NCBI GenBank assembly: GCA_900095095.1
Contig: FMBT01000289.1
Location: 1,116,001-1,180,000, forward strand
Reading direction: 5' to 3'
DNA from: Fragilariopsis cylindrus CCMP1102
Taxonomy: Eukaryota; Bacillariophyta; Bacillariophyceae; Bacillariales; Bacillariaceae
Length of the DNA: 64,000 nt
The translations under genes and the position numbers were made by a program. Shown in pieces: positions 1-9,255 of the stretch (positions are counted from its first letter, which is position 1; each line of letters begins with the position of its first letter). The notes under the pieces were generated by a model. The model saw only the letters and a list, made by a program, of their open reading frames with translations. It did no database searches and was not told where the DNA came from.

Positions 1-541
1 TGGTATTGGGAGCAACCAACAGACCGTGGACGCTGGATGCCGCGTTGATGCGACCGTAAGTTCAGTCCCGGCTGTATCTTTAATGCTAAGGTTGATGCTG
101 ATATTTTTGTTATGCACACAACACGTTTTTGCTCTAATCAATGACTAACAATATGTGTTTTATTTTCTTGCGTTTCACAGAGGCCGTTTTGACAAAATTA
201 TATTTCTACCTCCACCGGACAAAGAGGCACGACGATCTATTCTTGAGAAACAGTTGAAGAACGTTGCAGGAGAGTCAGATGAGATAAAATGGGACATTTT
301 GATTGACCTTACTGAAACAATGACAGGAGCGGAGATTATAGGAGCGTGTCAGGAAGCCAAGCTACGTTGGATGCGAGAAACTTTCCTAAATGACCCATCT
401 TGTGAACCCGATGCCGTATTCGAACAAGATTATATCGTGAATGCACTGATGTCCGTCAAGCCGCTACTTTCAAACCCACAAGCACTCGAAGAGTTTCAAG
501 TTTTTGAAAATCGCGACAAGAAAAGTGTTTCTATCAGTTGA
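1..541 (+). CDS. AAA ATPase C-terminal part (Cdc48/SPATA5-like), partial
   Basis: This is the 3' end of an AAA+ ATPase gene whose start lies outside the window. Two coding pieces are visible, 1-55 and 181-541, split by an intron at 56-180 (donor GTAAG, acceptor CACAG). The first piece reads VLGATNRPWTLDAALMRP and the join restores RPGRFDKIIFLPPP. This is the classic end of the ATPase core: sensor-1 Asn, then the arginine-finger and GRFD segment. After it come the small helical lid with the MTGAEIIGACQEAKLRWMR helix (sensor-2 region) and a short tail ending at TGA. Type II AAA proteins of this group are ring-shaped unfoldases that extract proteins from complexes; SPATA5/Drg1 relatives act in 60S ribosome maturation. 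The class is clear; the exact subfamily cannot be fixed from the last 140 residues. The gene is convergent with the IF-3 gene. Confidence 0.85.
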
Positions 542-734
542 TACGATTAAGCAAAGTAATACGCATATTATCCAGTATTGAAAGAAAAAATTATTTTTTG
601 TAACAATCTATATAACTTCACAGCGATCAGCTGTGACGTTACGTTATGTGTTGCGAAGTCTTCGACGAATCAACATTACGTATTATGTATTATGGTTTCT
701 TTTTGGAACTTCTTAGTTCCTACCTAGACGTCCT

Positions 735-1610
735 CTATTTACCCACACGACCAGCTTTCGGTTGATAATTAACTCGGTAGAACCTTTTTGTTTCATCGGT
801 TTGAGGCGGACGTTTCATCTCCCCAACGTCTGCAAGAAGTACTCTGATTTGTTCGACTAATTCACTACCTGCATCTGGATTCTGTCGTAGAGTCCTCAGT
901 CTACTAAAGACAGTAAAGTCACAATCATGTCCTTTGATTAAAAATTCTTTTAATCTACCAAGTTTCCGCTCTAAATCATTTTTATCTATTCCTGCTTTAA
1001 ATCGAAAAGCCTTCTTTTCTTTCTTGTTAGATGATGAATTTTGTTGCTTTTTCTGTGCTTGCTGATGCTTGTATTCCAACTTTGAGAGCTGCGTCACTCT
1101 AATAACAGGAGGATCACCATCAATATTTGCGCCGATCAAATCTTCCCCACGGTCTAGTGATATTTCAATAGCCTCTGATAAAGAAACAACTTGTACAGTT
1201 GATGGAGTATCTGGTCCTTCATCTGTAACCAGCCGTATAGTTAAACTGTCTGCAGACGATTCGGAGGATTTGCGAATTAATAAAGCAACAAGATCTTCGT
1301 TGGCGATGACATTACTTTTCTTTTTGTCATTGCCAAATCCCTTAGAATTCCGTCCACGTGAAGAAAATGATCTAGAATTAACATCCTGCCATATTGGTGA
1401 TTTGTTGTGGGATGATGGATTGTAAGAAGATTCGCCTACAGAGAAACTCCTAATGACGGATATCAGCGACGACGACGACGACGACGACGGTGCTTTGCCC
1501 ATGCATACCGACCTACTCCTACAGTTTATAGGAGCAGTGCATGTGCGTTTATGTGCCAATACACGGGCCGAAGAGGTGTAAGCTAGCTCCAGTAGAGGTC
1601 TTGACAACAT
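735..1610 (-). CDS. Mitochondrial-type translation initiation factor IF-3
   Basis: A single-exon protein of 291 residues. Residues 1-75 form a basic, Ser-rich, acid-poor leader with RSFS-type sites, as expected of a mitochondrial presequence. It lacks the signal peptide plus ASAF site that marks plastid proteins here. Residues about 90-185 match the IF-3 N-domain (NEDLVALLIRK, then DRGEDLIGANIDGDPPVIRV). Residues about 200-285 match the C-domain: KAFRFKAGIDKNDLERKLGR followed by FLIKGHDCDFTVF, the standard KxF(I)xxGxxVxV pattern. IF-3 binds the small organellar ribosomal subunit, prevents premature subunit joining and checks start-codon pairing. The linker is long and Lys/Gln/Ser-rich (QKKQQNSSSNKKEKK). 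A plastid destination is the alternative, judged less likely from the leader. Confidence 0.85.
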   Translation of the reverse strand: MLSRPLLELAYTSSARVLAHKRTCTAPINCRSRSVCMGKAPSSSSSSSLISVIRSFSVGESSYNPSSHNKSPIWQDVNSRSFSSRGRNSKGFGNDKKKSNVIANEDLVALLIRKSSESSADSLTIRLVTDEGPDTPSTVQVVSLSEAIEISLDRGEDLIGANIDGDPPVIRVTQLSKLEYKHQQAQKKQQNSSSNKKEKKAFRFKAGIDKNDLERKLGRLKEFLIKGHDCDFTVFSRLRTLRQNPDAGSELVEQIRVLLADVGEMKRPPQTDETKRFYRVNYQPKAGRVGK

Positions 1611-2361
1611 TCTTTTTTCTTTGTGAGTTATCTCTATTTATTATGTTTTATTATATATTATGTTCAGAGTCAAATTTAAAATGTGTGGTAAAATAAGTAC
1701 GATGTTAAAATATGAAGTGATTTCCAAAATGAGTGTGTCGTCGAAATAAAAATTGAGCAAAATGTTTTTGGATTTTTCCATCCCCCTATCATATAACGGA
1801 AATATACAGACGTTAATGTGGACAAATTTCTGTCGTCATGCTCGCGAGGAAGTCAGGAACAAAATAAATTACATAGTAAAATGAACAGATAACACTTTAA
1901 ATAACCAAGTCGTGTGGACTTTTTCGTTCTACAGTAATTAAGATGCGTTGCACGTGTGATAAATTTCTTTCAACGCTCAAATCGCTTACAAATCTTCTTC
2001 TCTCGCCTATCTATCGAGCTATTAGTTTAGGAAGAAATTATTTCTTCTGATACTCATTATTTCTGGAATCGTATAATATCGCCGACAGTACGCATACCAC
2101 GTTCGAGAACAAATGCTGTATCCGCCGTGTCGATAACAAAACAGATTGATTGAAGAGATATCATATCTGCACTGAACTGCTGTTGTTACTGATAGACTTA
2201 TTTATAGCAGCTGATGAATACAACATAGCTTACACTGGACTTAGGTAGAAGTAGCTGACGAAAGGAATTGGGACTTAATTTTAATTTTAATTCTGCATAA
2301 CAATAAACAAATAATTGTACGAGTAATTAACCTTGTCGGGTGAAATCGATGCACTACAACA
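1611..2361. other. Intergenic region, divergent promoters
   Basis: About 750 bases between the starts of the IF-3 gene and the zinc-ribbon gene. It must hold both promoters. It is AT-rich, with no long open frame, RNA gene or repeat that I can support. Confidence 0.6.
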
Positions 2362-3069
2362 ATGAGTAATGACAATATATCCTGCCGAATAAAACGATCC
2401 GATCGGCCATGTATAGTATGTTCTGGACATATGGATCTAATTGAGGCTCATCCTAGGAGATTTACTTTTTTCAGTGCTGCACTTCTTCCCTATATGTGCG
2501 GTGGTGCTGAAGGTGTGGATTGTCTTGATTGTCCAAAATGTGGTTTCAAAACAACAACAGCAGATTATCAATACCTGCATATGTGTAAAAAAGAACGACA
2601 GACAGGAGCAGGTGGTAGTATAATACCTGGCAATGGACGTCGAAGCAGCAGTAACAGCAATAGCAACAGCAATAGCAACAGCAATAACAACAGCAACAGG
2701 ATCCGAGGTAAAAATACAAGAACTACGTGTTCACATTGTCAGGCTTCCTTAGAATCAAGTTCATGGCAATTTTGTCCAAGTTGTGGAAAAAAATGTGCCT
2801 CATCTTCTTCTACGACTTCTGGAACAACAACAACAGTGAAGAAGAATGAACAAAATAATAATCAAAGTAGTGATGGAATCATCAAGGATAGTATAGAAAG
2901 AAATGATACAATATCAGCATCAAATTCATGTTCTTCCAGCAGCCGTTCCAATTCCAATTCCATTGGCAATTCCAATTCTCGTGGTAGTGGTGGAATTGTT
3001 CGAATGGTAACACCTCCCAAACGGACAAGCACTGATGACTACAGCAGTCCAGTCCAAATGCAATACTAA
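2362..3069 (+). CDS. Small zinc-ribbon protein of unknown function
   Basis: A 235-residue protein with no family that I recognise. The first 80 residues carry several Cys pairs (CIVC near residue 18, then CGGAEGVDCLDCPKCGF at about 47-62) and a His/Cys pair in YLHMCKK. These probably bind zinc. A tract of Ser-Asn repeats (about residues 95-112) links to a second motif, CSHC followed by CPSCGKKC (about residues 123-145), which is a typical zinc ribbon. The last 90 residues are Ser/Asn/Thr-rich and probably disordered. The start ATG follows a long AT-rich leader and no intron is needed. Zinc ribbons of this kind bind nucleic acid or protein partners, but nothing here fixes the role. A (TA)n tract follows the stop. 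Confidence 0.6.
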   Translation: MSNDNISCRIKRSDRPCIVCSGHMDLIEAHPRRFTFFSAALLPYMCGGAEGVDCLDCPKCGFKTTTADYQYLHMCKKERQTGAGGSIIPGNGRRSSSNSNSNSNSNSNNNSNRIRGKNTRTTCSHCQASLESSSWQFCPSCGKKCASSSSTTSGTTTTVKKNEQNNNQSSDGIIKDSIERNDTISASNSCSSSSRSNSNSIGNSNSRGSGGIVRMVTPPKRTSTDDYSSPVQMQY

Positions 3070-3086
3070 AAATATTTATTATGATA

Positions 3087-3130
3087 CACACACACATATA
3101 GATATATAGATATATATATATATATATATG
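3087..3130. repeat. (CA)n/(TA)n microsatellite
   Basis: A simple tract of CA followed by TAGA and TA units directly downstream of the zinc-ribbon gene, in its 3' flank. A GTACAGTACAGTACAGTACAG run follows shortly after. No function is implied. Confidence 0.85.
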
Positions 3131-3297
3131 CAAATGCAATTTAGTACAGTACAGTACAGTACAGTCAGTACACATAATATTCTTCATCTTCGCGGAAATA
3201 ATCATAATAATATTATAATTACTATTACGCTATATTATACTATATCATTTCATTTTATTCATATTTAGAAGAATATGTGAATATAAATTATGAGTAT

Positions 3298-4695
3298 CTA
3301 CATATTCTTACCCAAGACCTGATCAATGTAATTCCTCCACTTCTTAACTTGGTAAATTCTATTTACACGATCACTTTCCTTCACTCGTTCTTCGATCTTT
3401 TCGACTTCCTCTTGTGTCGTAATTCGACGAAACGGTTCATCAGTGGTGAATGGATCATGCTGACGGGCAATGGCAGTACTTAGATCCATATCGAAACAAC
3501 GCGATACATGATTCCGCATGTTTTCAATTTCATCTTCCTTGCTGATGGTATCTCTCAACAATTTGAGTGTCATCTCTGGAGAAGGACGATGGAATAGAAC
3601 GTAATGTTTGGTAGGGATCCAAACAAAGCTAAATCGATTTTCAAATAAGATCATTTGACCTTCTACAAACCGATTATCTTTGAATCCCTTCCTTGACACT
3701 TGTCCTTTCCCGGGAAATCGATGAAATTCCCCTCTTTGATTCTTATTAACTAGCTCCGCTGGAGGTAGAAGAGATGAATTGGATGGCAGCATGTTTACTG
3801 TAAATGTCTTTTCACCTCTTGGCACATTCAAGTCTCCAGTCACTTTTGATGCAATGAGTTCATCCCCTGAATAGGTTATATTGATTACTTGCAATCCTTT
3901 TGTGTCACCGTAGCTACGATGTATATTTTTTGTCCAGAGAAGAAGAAGAAGAAGAAAAAACACGACGTCAGGATACCATACAACAACAAATAAAAAAGAT
4001 GTAATTAATTAAGATAGAATATCACATAAAGTAATGTAAGATAAGATACGATAAGAAACTTACTTTCCAACCCATAGACCCTCCATGTTGAGATGTGGCA
4101 AAAATTCTCGTGAGTTTGTTGCAACACTTGACCATTTTTCGATGAGGATTGTTTTTTCTTCGTCGGTTACGTCCTTCATTTTTTTTGCCTCCTTGATATT
4201 TTTTTGAGCTTTATCATACATATAGGATGGATCACGACTTTCTCCCTTATATATTGCCTTTTCTAAGGATTCGATACGAGCATCATCGTTCGACGCTTGT
4301 GCCCATTCTAAGTTCTGTCGAAGACTTTTCAGGTCTTCCCGTAATATTCTTAATTCATCACCCGAAGCAAATAGCTTCGAACTTGCTAATGAATCTTTAT
4401 CATCAAGTCTTGCCTTACTAATATCATTCATAGCCATGTTTTTCTTCTTCTTATTTTCATTTCCACAGTTATTATCGCTCTTTTTGCCGCTGTCGTGGTC
4501 GTTAAGGCTTGCTGGTAATGGCGTTATCGAAATTCCATATCCCGTTGTTCTATGTTGCGTTGACGATGACGATGACGACGACGACGACGACGACGAGGAT
4601 GGAAAGTCGCGACAAAAAGCGCTCACCTGCGTTATGGAGAACTCTGACGCCGATGATAACAACACCAAAACTAGTAAAACAAGCGACTCTTTCAT
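3298..4695 (-). CDS. Plastid-targeted protein with EXECUTER/FBXO31-like domain
   Basis: Two coding exons on the minus strand, 4064-4695 and 3298-3913, flank a 150-base intron (donor GTAAGT, acceptor TCGTAG). The splice gives WVGNYGDTKGLQVI and a 415-residue protein. Residues 1-27 form a hydrophobic signal peptide, followed by VSA/FC, an ASAF-type site, and a poly-Ser transit region: the bipartite leader for a complex plastid. Residues about 115-160 (LREDLKSLRQNLEWAQ, then DDARIESLEKAIYKGE) look like a short helical UVR-type segment. From about 205 on, GLWVGNYG, LQVINITYSGDELIASK and TGDLNVPRGEKTFTV match the beta-rich domain shared by FBXO31-like F-box proteins and, as I recall, EXECUTER-type plastid proteins. 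No F-box is seen. EXECUTER proteins relay singlet-oxygen signals from plastids in plants; the same role here is only an inference. Confidence 0.6.
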
Positions 4696-5953
4696 TTCCT
4701 ATCTTTCTTTCTTTTGATCCGAATCAGTAGTGTTCGAATAATATTATACAATACAGTACGCAAATAAATTATATTGGATTAGAATCTCTAGTACGTCGCG
4801 TATAAAACTTTTTTTTCTTTCGTGTGATGCTGTTCGACCGTTACGTGAACAGCAAGGTAGTGTTCCTTCGTAGCTATTATTGGAAGTTCTGTGTTGTTGC
4901 TTTTTGACAGAACATCGAAGTCTGCTCTGTCTTGGCATTGGGTACATTGTCGAAATCATCATCCTCTCTGAATGAAATGTTCTGCGATAGCGGAAGAAAT
5001 TCTTCTTGGATTCTGTTCGGATGTCAACTTGGCGAAGCGAACCCTACAGTACACTAACTATGATATCCACGTCATCAGAAAAGGCGAATCGGAATTTTGT
5101 TTTCTTGAATTGGGACTTACAAAGTACTTGTACTGAGTATAGTACATGTAATGTACGTGTGAAACGTGAGAGGTGAAAGGTAGATTATGATGATGTTGAA
5201 TGGATGCAATTCATATTGATTATATTATATGCCATTTTGGTGGAGTGTTGACATAGCATTAGTTCAGTGATTGAACAGAACAATAACTACCGCACCTTGG
5301 CAAATGCCATTGGACTTGACCATATATCATAATAGTATGTATTGTCTTTCCTCTTCCTCTATTTGTTGCTGTCATTATCACTTTATTTTAAGTACAGCAA
5401 GATTTGATAGATGATAGATTGTCAGTGGTTATTGTTTTCGAAGAAGGTACTAGAAAAAGTGTTTACGATGGATTTTTTTGATGCCACAACGACACACAAA
5501 TTGTTCAGAATCACAATGTATGACAACATACTTATACTTTGAAGTGGCTACATGATGGATATTGGCACCCCCGGCCCCATGTTGTAAGATTTCCTATATA
5601 GAATTGATATCTTGTGTCTTCTAATTCCAATTGGATGTGTTTGAAAGTGATTTCGGCAAATAGAATTGTGAACCAAACATAATATACTGCTAGTACACAC
5701 ATACTGATGTCAAATGCGTCGGACGGCGGATGGACGGCATTGTACTTGTCCCGCGCAAGCTCGATTTTTAAGAAGTATTTCGTGTATTACGACATACCCA
5801 CCACTAAAAGATTGTCTTCAGCTCCTGTACTCTGCACATTTCATATTACAATACACAATACATATAGATTTCGTTTTAGGATATAGTCCTACGTACGTCA
5901 AGTCCTACACTAGCACCAAACCATATATAGTGCAAAAAAGAAGGAATAGGAAA
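4696..5953. other. Intergenic region, about 1.26 kb
   Basis: This lies between the starts of the plastid-type gene and the DOT1-like gene, so it holds two divergent promoters and the leader of the latter. Open frames here (for instance 4744-4962 on the minus strand and 5714-5953 on the plus strand) have no recognisable domain and unusual composition. No RNA gene or repeat is evident. Confidence 0.55.
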
Positions 5954-8896
5954 ATGGACATATTCAAGAGGATTGCTGCAGCATCAACGTCATTGCTTTC
6001 GCCACATTCCAAACGACGAAAACTTTCAAAAAAATCTCAGGAGGAAGAATATGTATCAATGAAAGATGGTTCGGATAAAGAGGAGGAGAAAAAACATGTC
6101 GATGGACACAACAAGGATGCCGAGGAAAAAGAAAGTGATAAGGGCAATAAGATCGAATTCAAACTTCCCAGGAGTTTAGCTCCTTTCAATACACCAGGAG
6201 TTCAAGACTATGGTATCATTCGTACATCCCGTTTGCGCGATCGTTCAAAGAAGACAACAGATCCAGTCGATATTGCATATCAACATATCAAGGGACAACA
6301 CCAATGCCATGCCACGAATGACGGACACGTTTGGTGTTCTGGAAAAAATAAGTATCGGTGTCAACACTGTGCTGAGGGTGCGTATAAGTTTTGTCATTCT
6401 CACCGTCACCTTGATGCAAATCAGAAATTGTACTGGAAGAGCAGAGAAAAAGCAGATCATCCACAATCAACTCCAGGCCCAGCAAAACACAAAAATTTGT
6501 CAGCGTCAAAATCAAACCGTATGTCTGCACCTGCCGCAAAAATGAATAATCAGAAAAATCGGAAGTTTAAGCCAGGTCCAAAATCAAGGAATAAAATAGT
6601 TGTACGAGACGAAAATGGATACGAGAGCAATTATATCAATCAATGTGTGTTCCTAAAAAGCACAAATAATGTTCGATGTGGTCGGTTTTTTAAAGAAGGC
6701 GGGAATGGATTTTGTAAATGCCACGCTAATTCGGTGGAAGAAAACGGAACCGAATCGTATAGGGAGGATCATGGAACAATGCGTTGTACTGCTGTGACGA
6801 AAAAGGGTGGTTTGTGCAGTTATAAAGCATTAGATAAATGTGTCTTCTGTTTGGAGCATATCGATAGCCCTCCAGAAAAAGTTTCTCCTACAGCACTTTC
6901 CAATGAGATAAAAGATAAGAACAGAAAAGAAACACCGCCAGAGGCTACGGAATCAACGAAGGATGTTGGATTAACGGTGGATAAGGATTCATCATCTGAT
7001 AAAAGCGAGATGGAACCAGTTTCCAAGCAAAGTGTGAGTGCCGGATTAGACGTTGGCGCGATTGATTCATTGGAAAACCATCTTGAAGAAAGCGCAGCTA
7101 TCGAATCAAAAGCCAAAGACAATAACCCACCACCAAAAGATCCAAGTCTGCAGAACGATCTAAATCTAACCAACAATGACATCGAGATGGAATCAGTTGA
7201 ACAACAGGTAGACCGAAGCCATCAAGAAGAAGGAGAAGAAGAAGAAGGAGAAGATAACAATTCAGGAAAAGATCCAAGCCTACACAACGATCTAAATCTA
7301 ACCAACAATGACATCGAGATGGAATCAGTTGAACAACAGGTAGAGAAAACGGATGGATGCAACCCTCCGGGAAATATCATCGTGGAACGCCGAAGCCATC
7401 AAGAAGAAGAAACCCCATCTGCAAGTACTCTATGCAACGAAGATGACGTATCGAATACTGAAGGTGTGCCTGCTGCTGCCCAAGTAGAAAAGGCTTTTTC
7501 AAACGACGAACGTTGTTTTTATGTGCACAAAAGTAAGCAGTGCTCGTACAAAGTTGTAGAAGGGGATGTTCTCTGCAGTTTGTGCAAGAAATGTGTAGAT
7601 GAAAAGAAACCTTTTGATCACATCTCGGATGACTACGATCGCTCGTTGAACAGGTGTTTTCGTGTAGATAGATGTACCGGTAAGCAATGTTCGGGATTGG
7701 CTACCGCAGGGGAGGTTATGTGTAGCAAGTGTAGACGATCTTGCGGAAAAATGAAGGAATCTTTGTTTGAAACCTGCGAGGGCTCAGATTTGTCGGTCGA
7801 GGGATCTTCAAAAGAATCAACTTCTTCATCGGCGACTGAAAGCTCAGAAGAAACTAATAGTTATTCCTCTGAAGACACCACTGACAACGACTATGATTCT
7901 GACGATTCTGATGAATCTGATGAAGATTATGACTCTTATTGCTCGGCGTATACCCACAATGAGTTTTTCAAGCTGTGGCGTGACTGGGAAAAGAAGACGG
8001 AAAAAACAGACGAGGTTGAAGATTCGCAGTTAATCAGAAGAGCAAATAAAAGTATGGATCCTGATGATACAAAAGGGCAGCAGAAGGCTCAATATGGACG
8101 AGTGCTACCGCAAGCAATGAAGAAAATGATTCAAATTCTTGAACTTCGTCGTGAAGACATTTTTCTCGACATTGGGCACGGTATAGGTAATACCTGTCTA
8201 CATGCTTCATTTTGCGCTGGATGTGATTCACGAGGAATTGAAGTTGTATCTGATCGCCATGATATCGCAGATAGATTTCGTGGAGCTATGATAGCCGAAC
8301 ACAACGGTAGTGAAAGGCCCTCTAAGCCTGATATAGGTAGTGTCGACTTACGGCTTGGAAGGTTGGAGGATCCAAAAAACAAGGAATTTTTGACTGTAGG
8401 AGTGACACGTGCATATGTAAATAATTTTAATGGTGTATTCGCGGAAAGATCGAGCAAGAATGGCGACAAGTATTTTCTTGATAATTATATTGCTGGTATT
8501 TTTGCTTCGATGGCGCCTGGTTCTATCATGGTCACCTTCCATCCGCTAAGTGTTGGTCTCGACAGGGATGAAGCAAACAGCTATAGAAAGAGGCACAATA
8601 TGAACGAGAGTGATTACGCATCCTTTTATTCCTATGAGAAGATACTGTTGGGGAAAGCTTTTCGCACAGTAAAATGGAATCAACGCTCAGGAAATACGCA
8701 TGACATTTTTGTCTTCAAGTATAAACGTCTACATCAACCACTTCGGGATTCTGCTGCATTTTTATGCTGTAATCCAAAATGTAAAAATGCAAATGATGAG
8801 ATTCCAATCGCAGCGACGAGAATCAACGAAGATGGCCGATGTGTTATGAATTATTGCGAATGTAAACACTCTCCTAGAGAACTACGTAAACGGTAG
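5954..8896 (+). CDS. DOT1-like histone H3K79 methyltransferase with Cys/His clusters
   Basis: The open frame extends back to 5714, but the best start is the ATG at 5954 (MDIFKRIAAAS); the 80 codons before it look like leader. That gives 980 residues. The catalytic DOT1 domain is at the C-terminus (about residues 690-930). It has QYGRVLPQAM (the YGE-type loop), DIGHGIGNTCLHA (motif I, SAM binding), GIEVV (acidic end of motif II) and YVNNFNGVFAE (the NNF segment of DOT1). DOT1 enzymes methylate Lys79 of histone H3 in nucleosomes. Before the domain lie at least five Cys/His clusters, near residues 115-145, 220-250, 272-302, 515-545 and 555-600 (for example CQHCAEGAYKFCHSH and CTAVTKKGGLCSYKA). 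Between them are long acidic, Glu/Ser-rich linkers with one internal duplication. A short Cys-rich tail follows the domain. A basic N-terminal stretch (SKRRKLSKK) could be a nuclear signal. Confidence 0.8.
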   Translation: MDIFKRIAAASTSLLSPHSKRRKLSKKSQEEEYVSMKDGSDKEEEKKHVDGHNKDAEEKESDKGNKIEFKLPRSLAPFNTPGVQDYGIIRTSRLRDRSKKTTDPVDIAYQHIKGQHQCHATNDGHVWCSGKNKYRCQHCAEGAYKFCHSHRHLDANQKLYWKSREKADHPQSTPGPAKHKNLSASKSNRMSAPAAKMNNQKNRKFKPGPKSRNKIVVRDENGYESNYINQCVFLKSTNNVRCGRFFKEGGNGFCKCHANSVEENGTESYREDHGTMRCTAVTKKGGLCSYKALDKCVFCLEHIDSPPEKVSPTALSNEIKDKNRKETPPEATESTKDVGLTVDKDSSSDKSEMEPVSKQSVSAGLDVGAIDSLENHLEESAAIESKAKDNNPPPKDPSLQNDLNLTNNDIEMESVEQQVDRSHQEEGEEEEGEDNNSGKDPSLHNDLNLTNNDIEMESVEQQVEKTDGCNPPGNIIVERRSHQEEETPSASTLCNEDDVSNTEGVPAAAQVEKAFSNDERCFYVHKSKQCSYKVVEGDVLCSLCKKCVDEKKPFDHISDDYDRSLNRCFRVDRCTGKQCSGLATAGEVMCSKCRRSCGKMKESLFETCEGSDLSVEGSSKESTSSSATESSEETNSYSSEDTTDNDYDSDDSDESDEDYDSYCSAYTHNEFFKLWRDWEKKTEKTDEVEDSQLIRRANKSMDPDDTKGQQKAQYGRVLPQAMKKMIQILELRREDIFLDIGHGIGNTCLHASFCAGCDSRGIEVVSDRHDIADRFRGAMIAEHNGSERPSKPDIGSVDLRLGRLEDPKNKEFLTVGVTRAYVNNFNGVFAERSSKNGDKYFLDNYIAGIFASMAPGSIMVTFHPLSVGLDRDEANSYRKRHNMNESDYASFYSYEKILLGKAFRTVKWNQRSGNTHDIFVFKYKRLHQPLRDSAAFLCCNPKCKNANDEIPIAATRINEDGRCVMNYCECKHSPRELRKR
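7139..7343 (+). repeat. Tandem in-frame duplication inside the DOT1-like gene
   Basis: Two near-identical copies of about 72 bases start at 7139 and 7271, a period of 132 bases or 44 codons. Each encodes DPSL(Q/H)NDLNLTNNDIE and MESVEQQV. The copies differ at only a few positions, so the duplication is recent. It lengthens the acidic linker before the catalytic domain. Confidence 0.9.
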
Positions 8897-9255
8897 GATG
8901 CATTTCTTGATGCACGTTACTCGAATAACTCGACGCAACAGTAACATAACATTCACTTACACCAAAATAGAAATAATGGGAAGAAAGAATTAAAAATACA
9001 AAAGAAAGGTGTTATTACTTCTTATTTTTAAGCATACTGTACCATAATATTTGTAGTAATAAGCTAACTGATAATTGTAAAATGTTTTCTGATGTTATGA
9101 GGGAATTTTATCCAGTGATCAAAAAGTCATAGGCTTACTAGAGAGGATAATAAATCCAACATTAGTATTTATTAGGATAGAAAATGGATGTTTTTTTTCC
9201 TAAAATAAATATCTAAATACAATTAATTTAAATTAAATTCAACCCTTTGATTAAT
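8897..9255. other. Convergent 3' flanks, 359 bases
   Basis: This AT-rich spacer lies between the stops of the DOT1-like gene and the HSP90 gene. It presumably holds both polyadenylation regions. Nothing else is seen. Confidence 0.6.

Noticed and set aside
4436-4730. Plus-strand frames opposite the plastid-type gene
   Set aside because: They are the complement of the poly-Ser leader of the real minus-strand gene and give only low-complexity Asp or Thr runs.
5714-5953. N-terminal extension of the DOT1-like frame (80 codons)
   Set aside because: The sequence looks like translated leader, without homology, and a better ATG with a typical start (MDIFKRIAAAS) lies at 5954.
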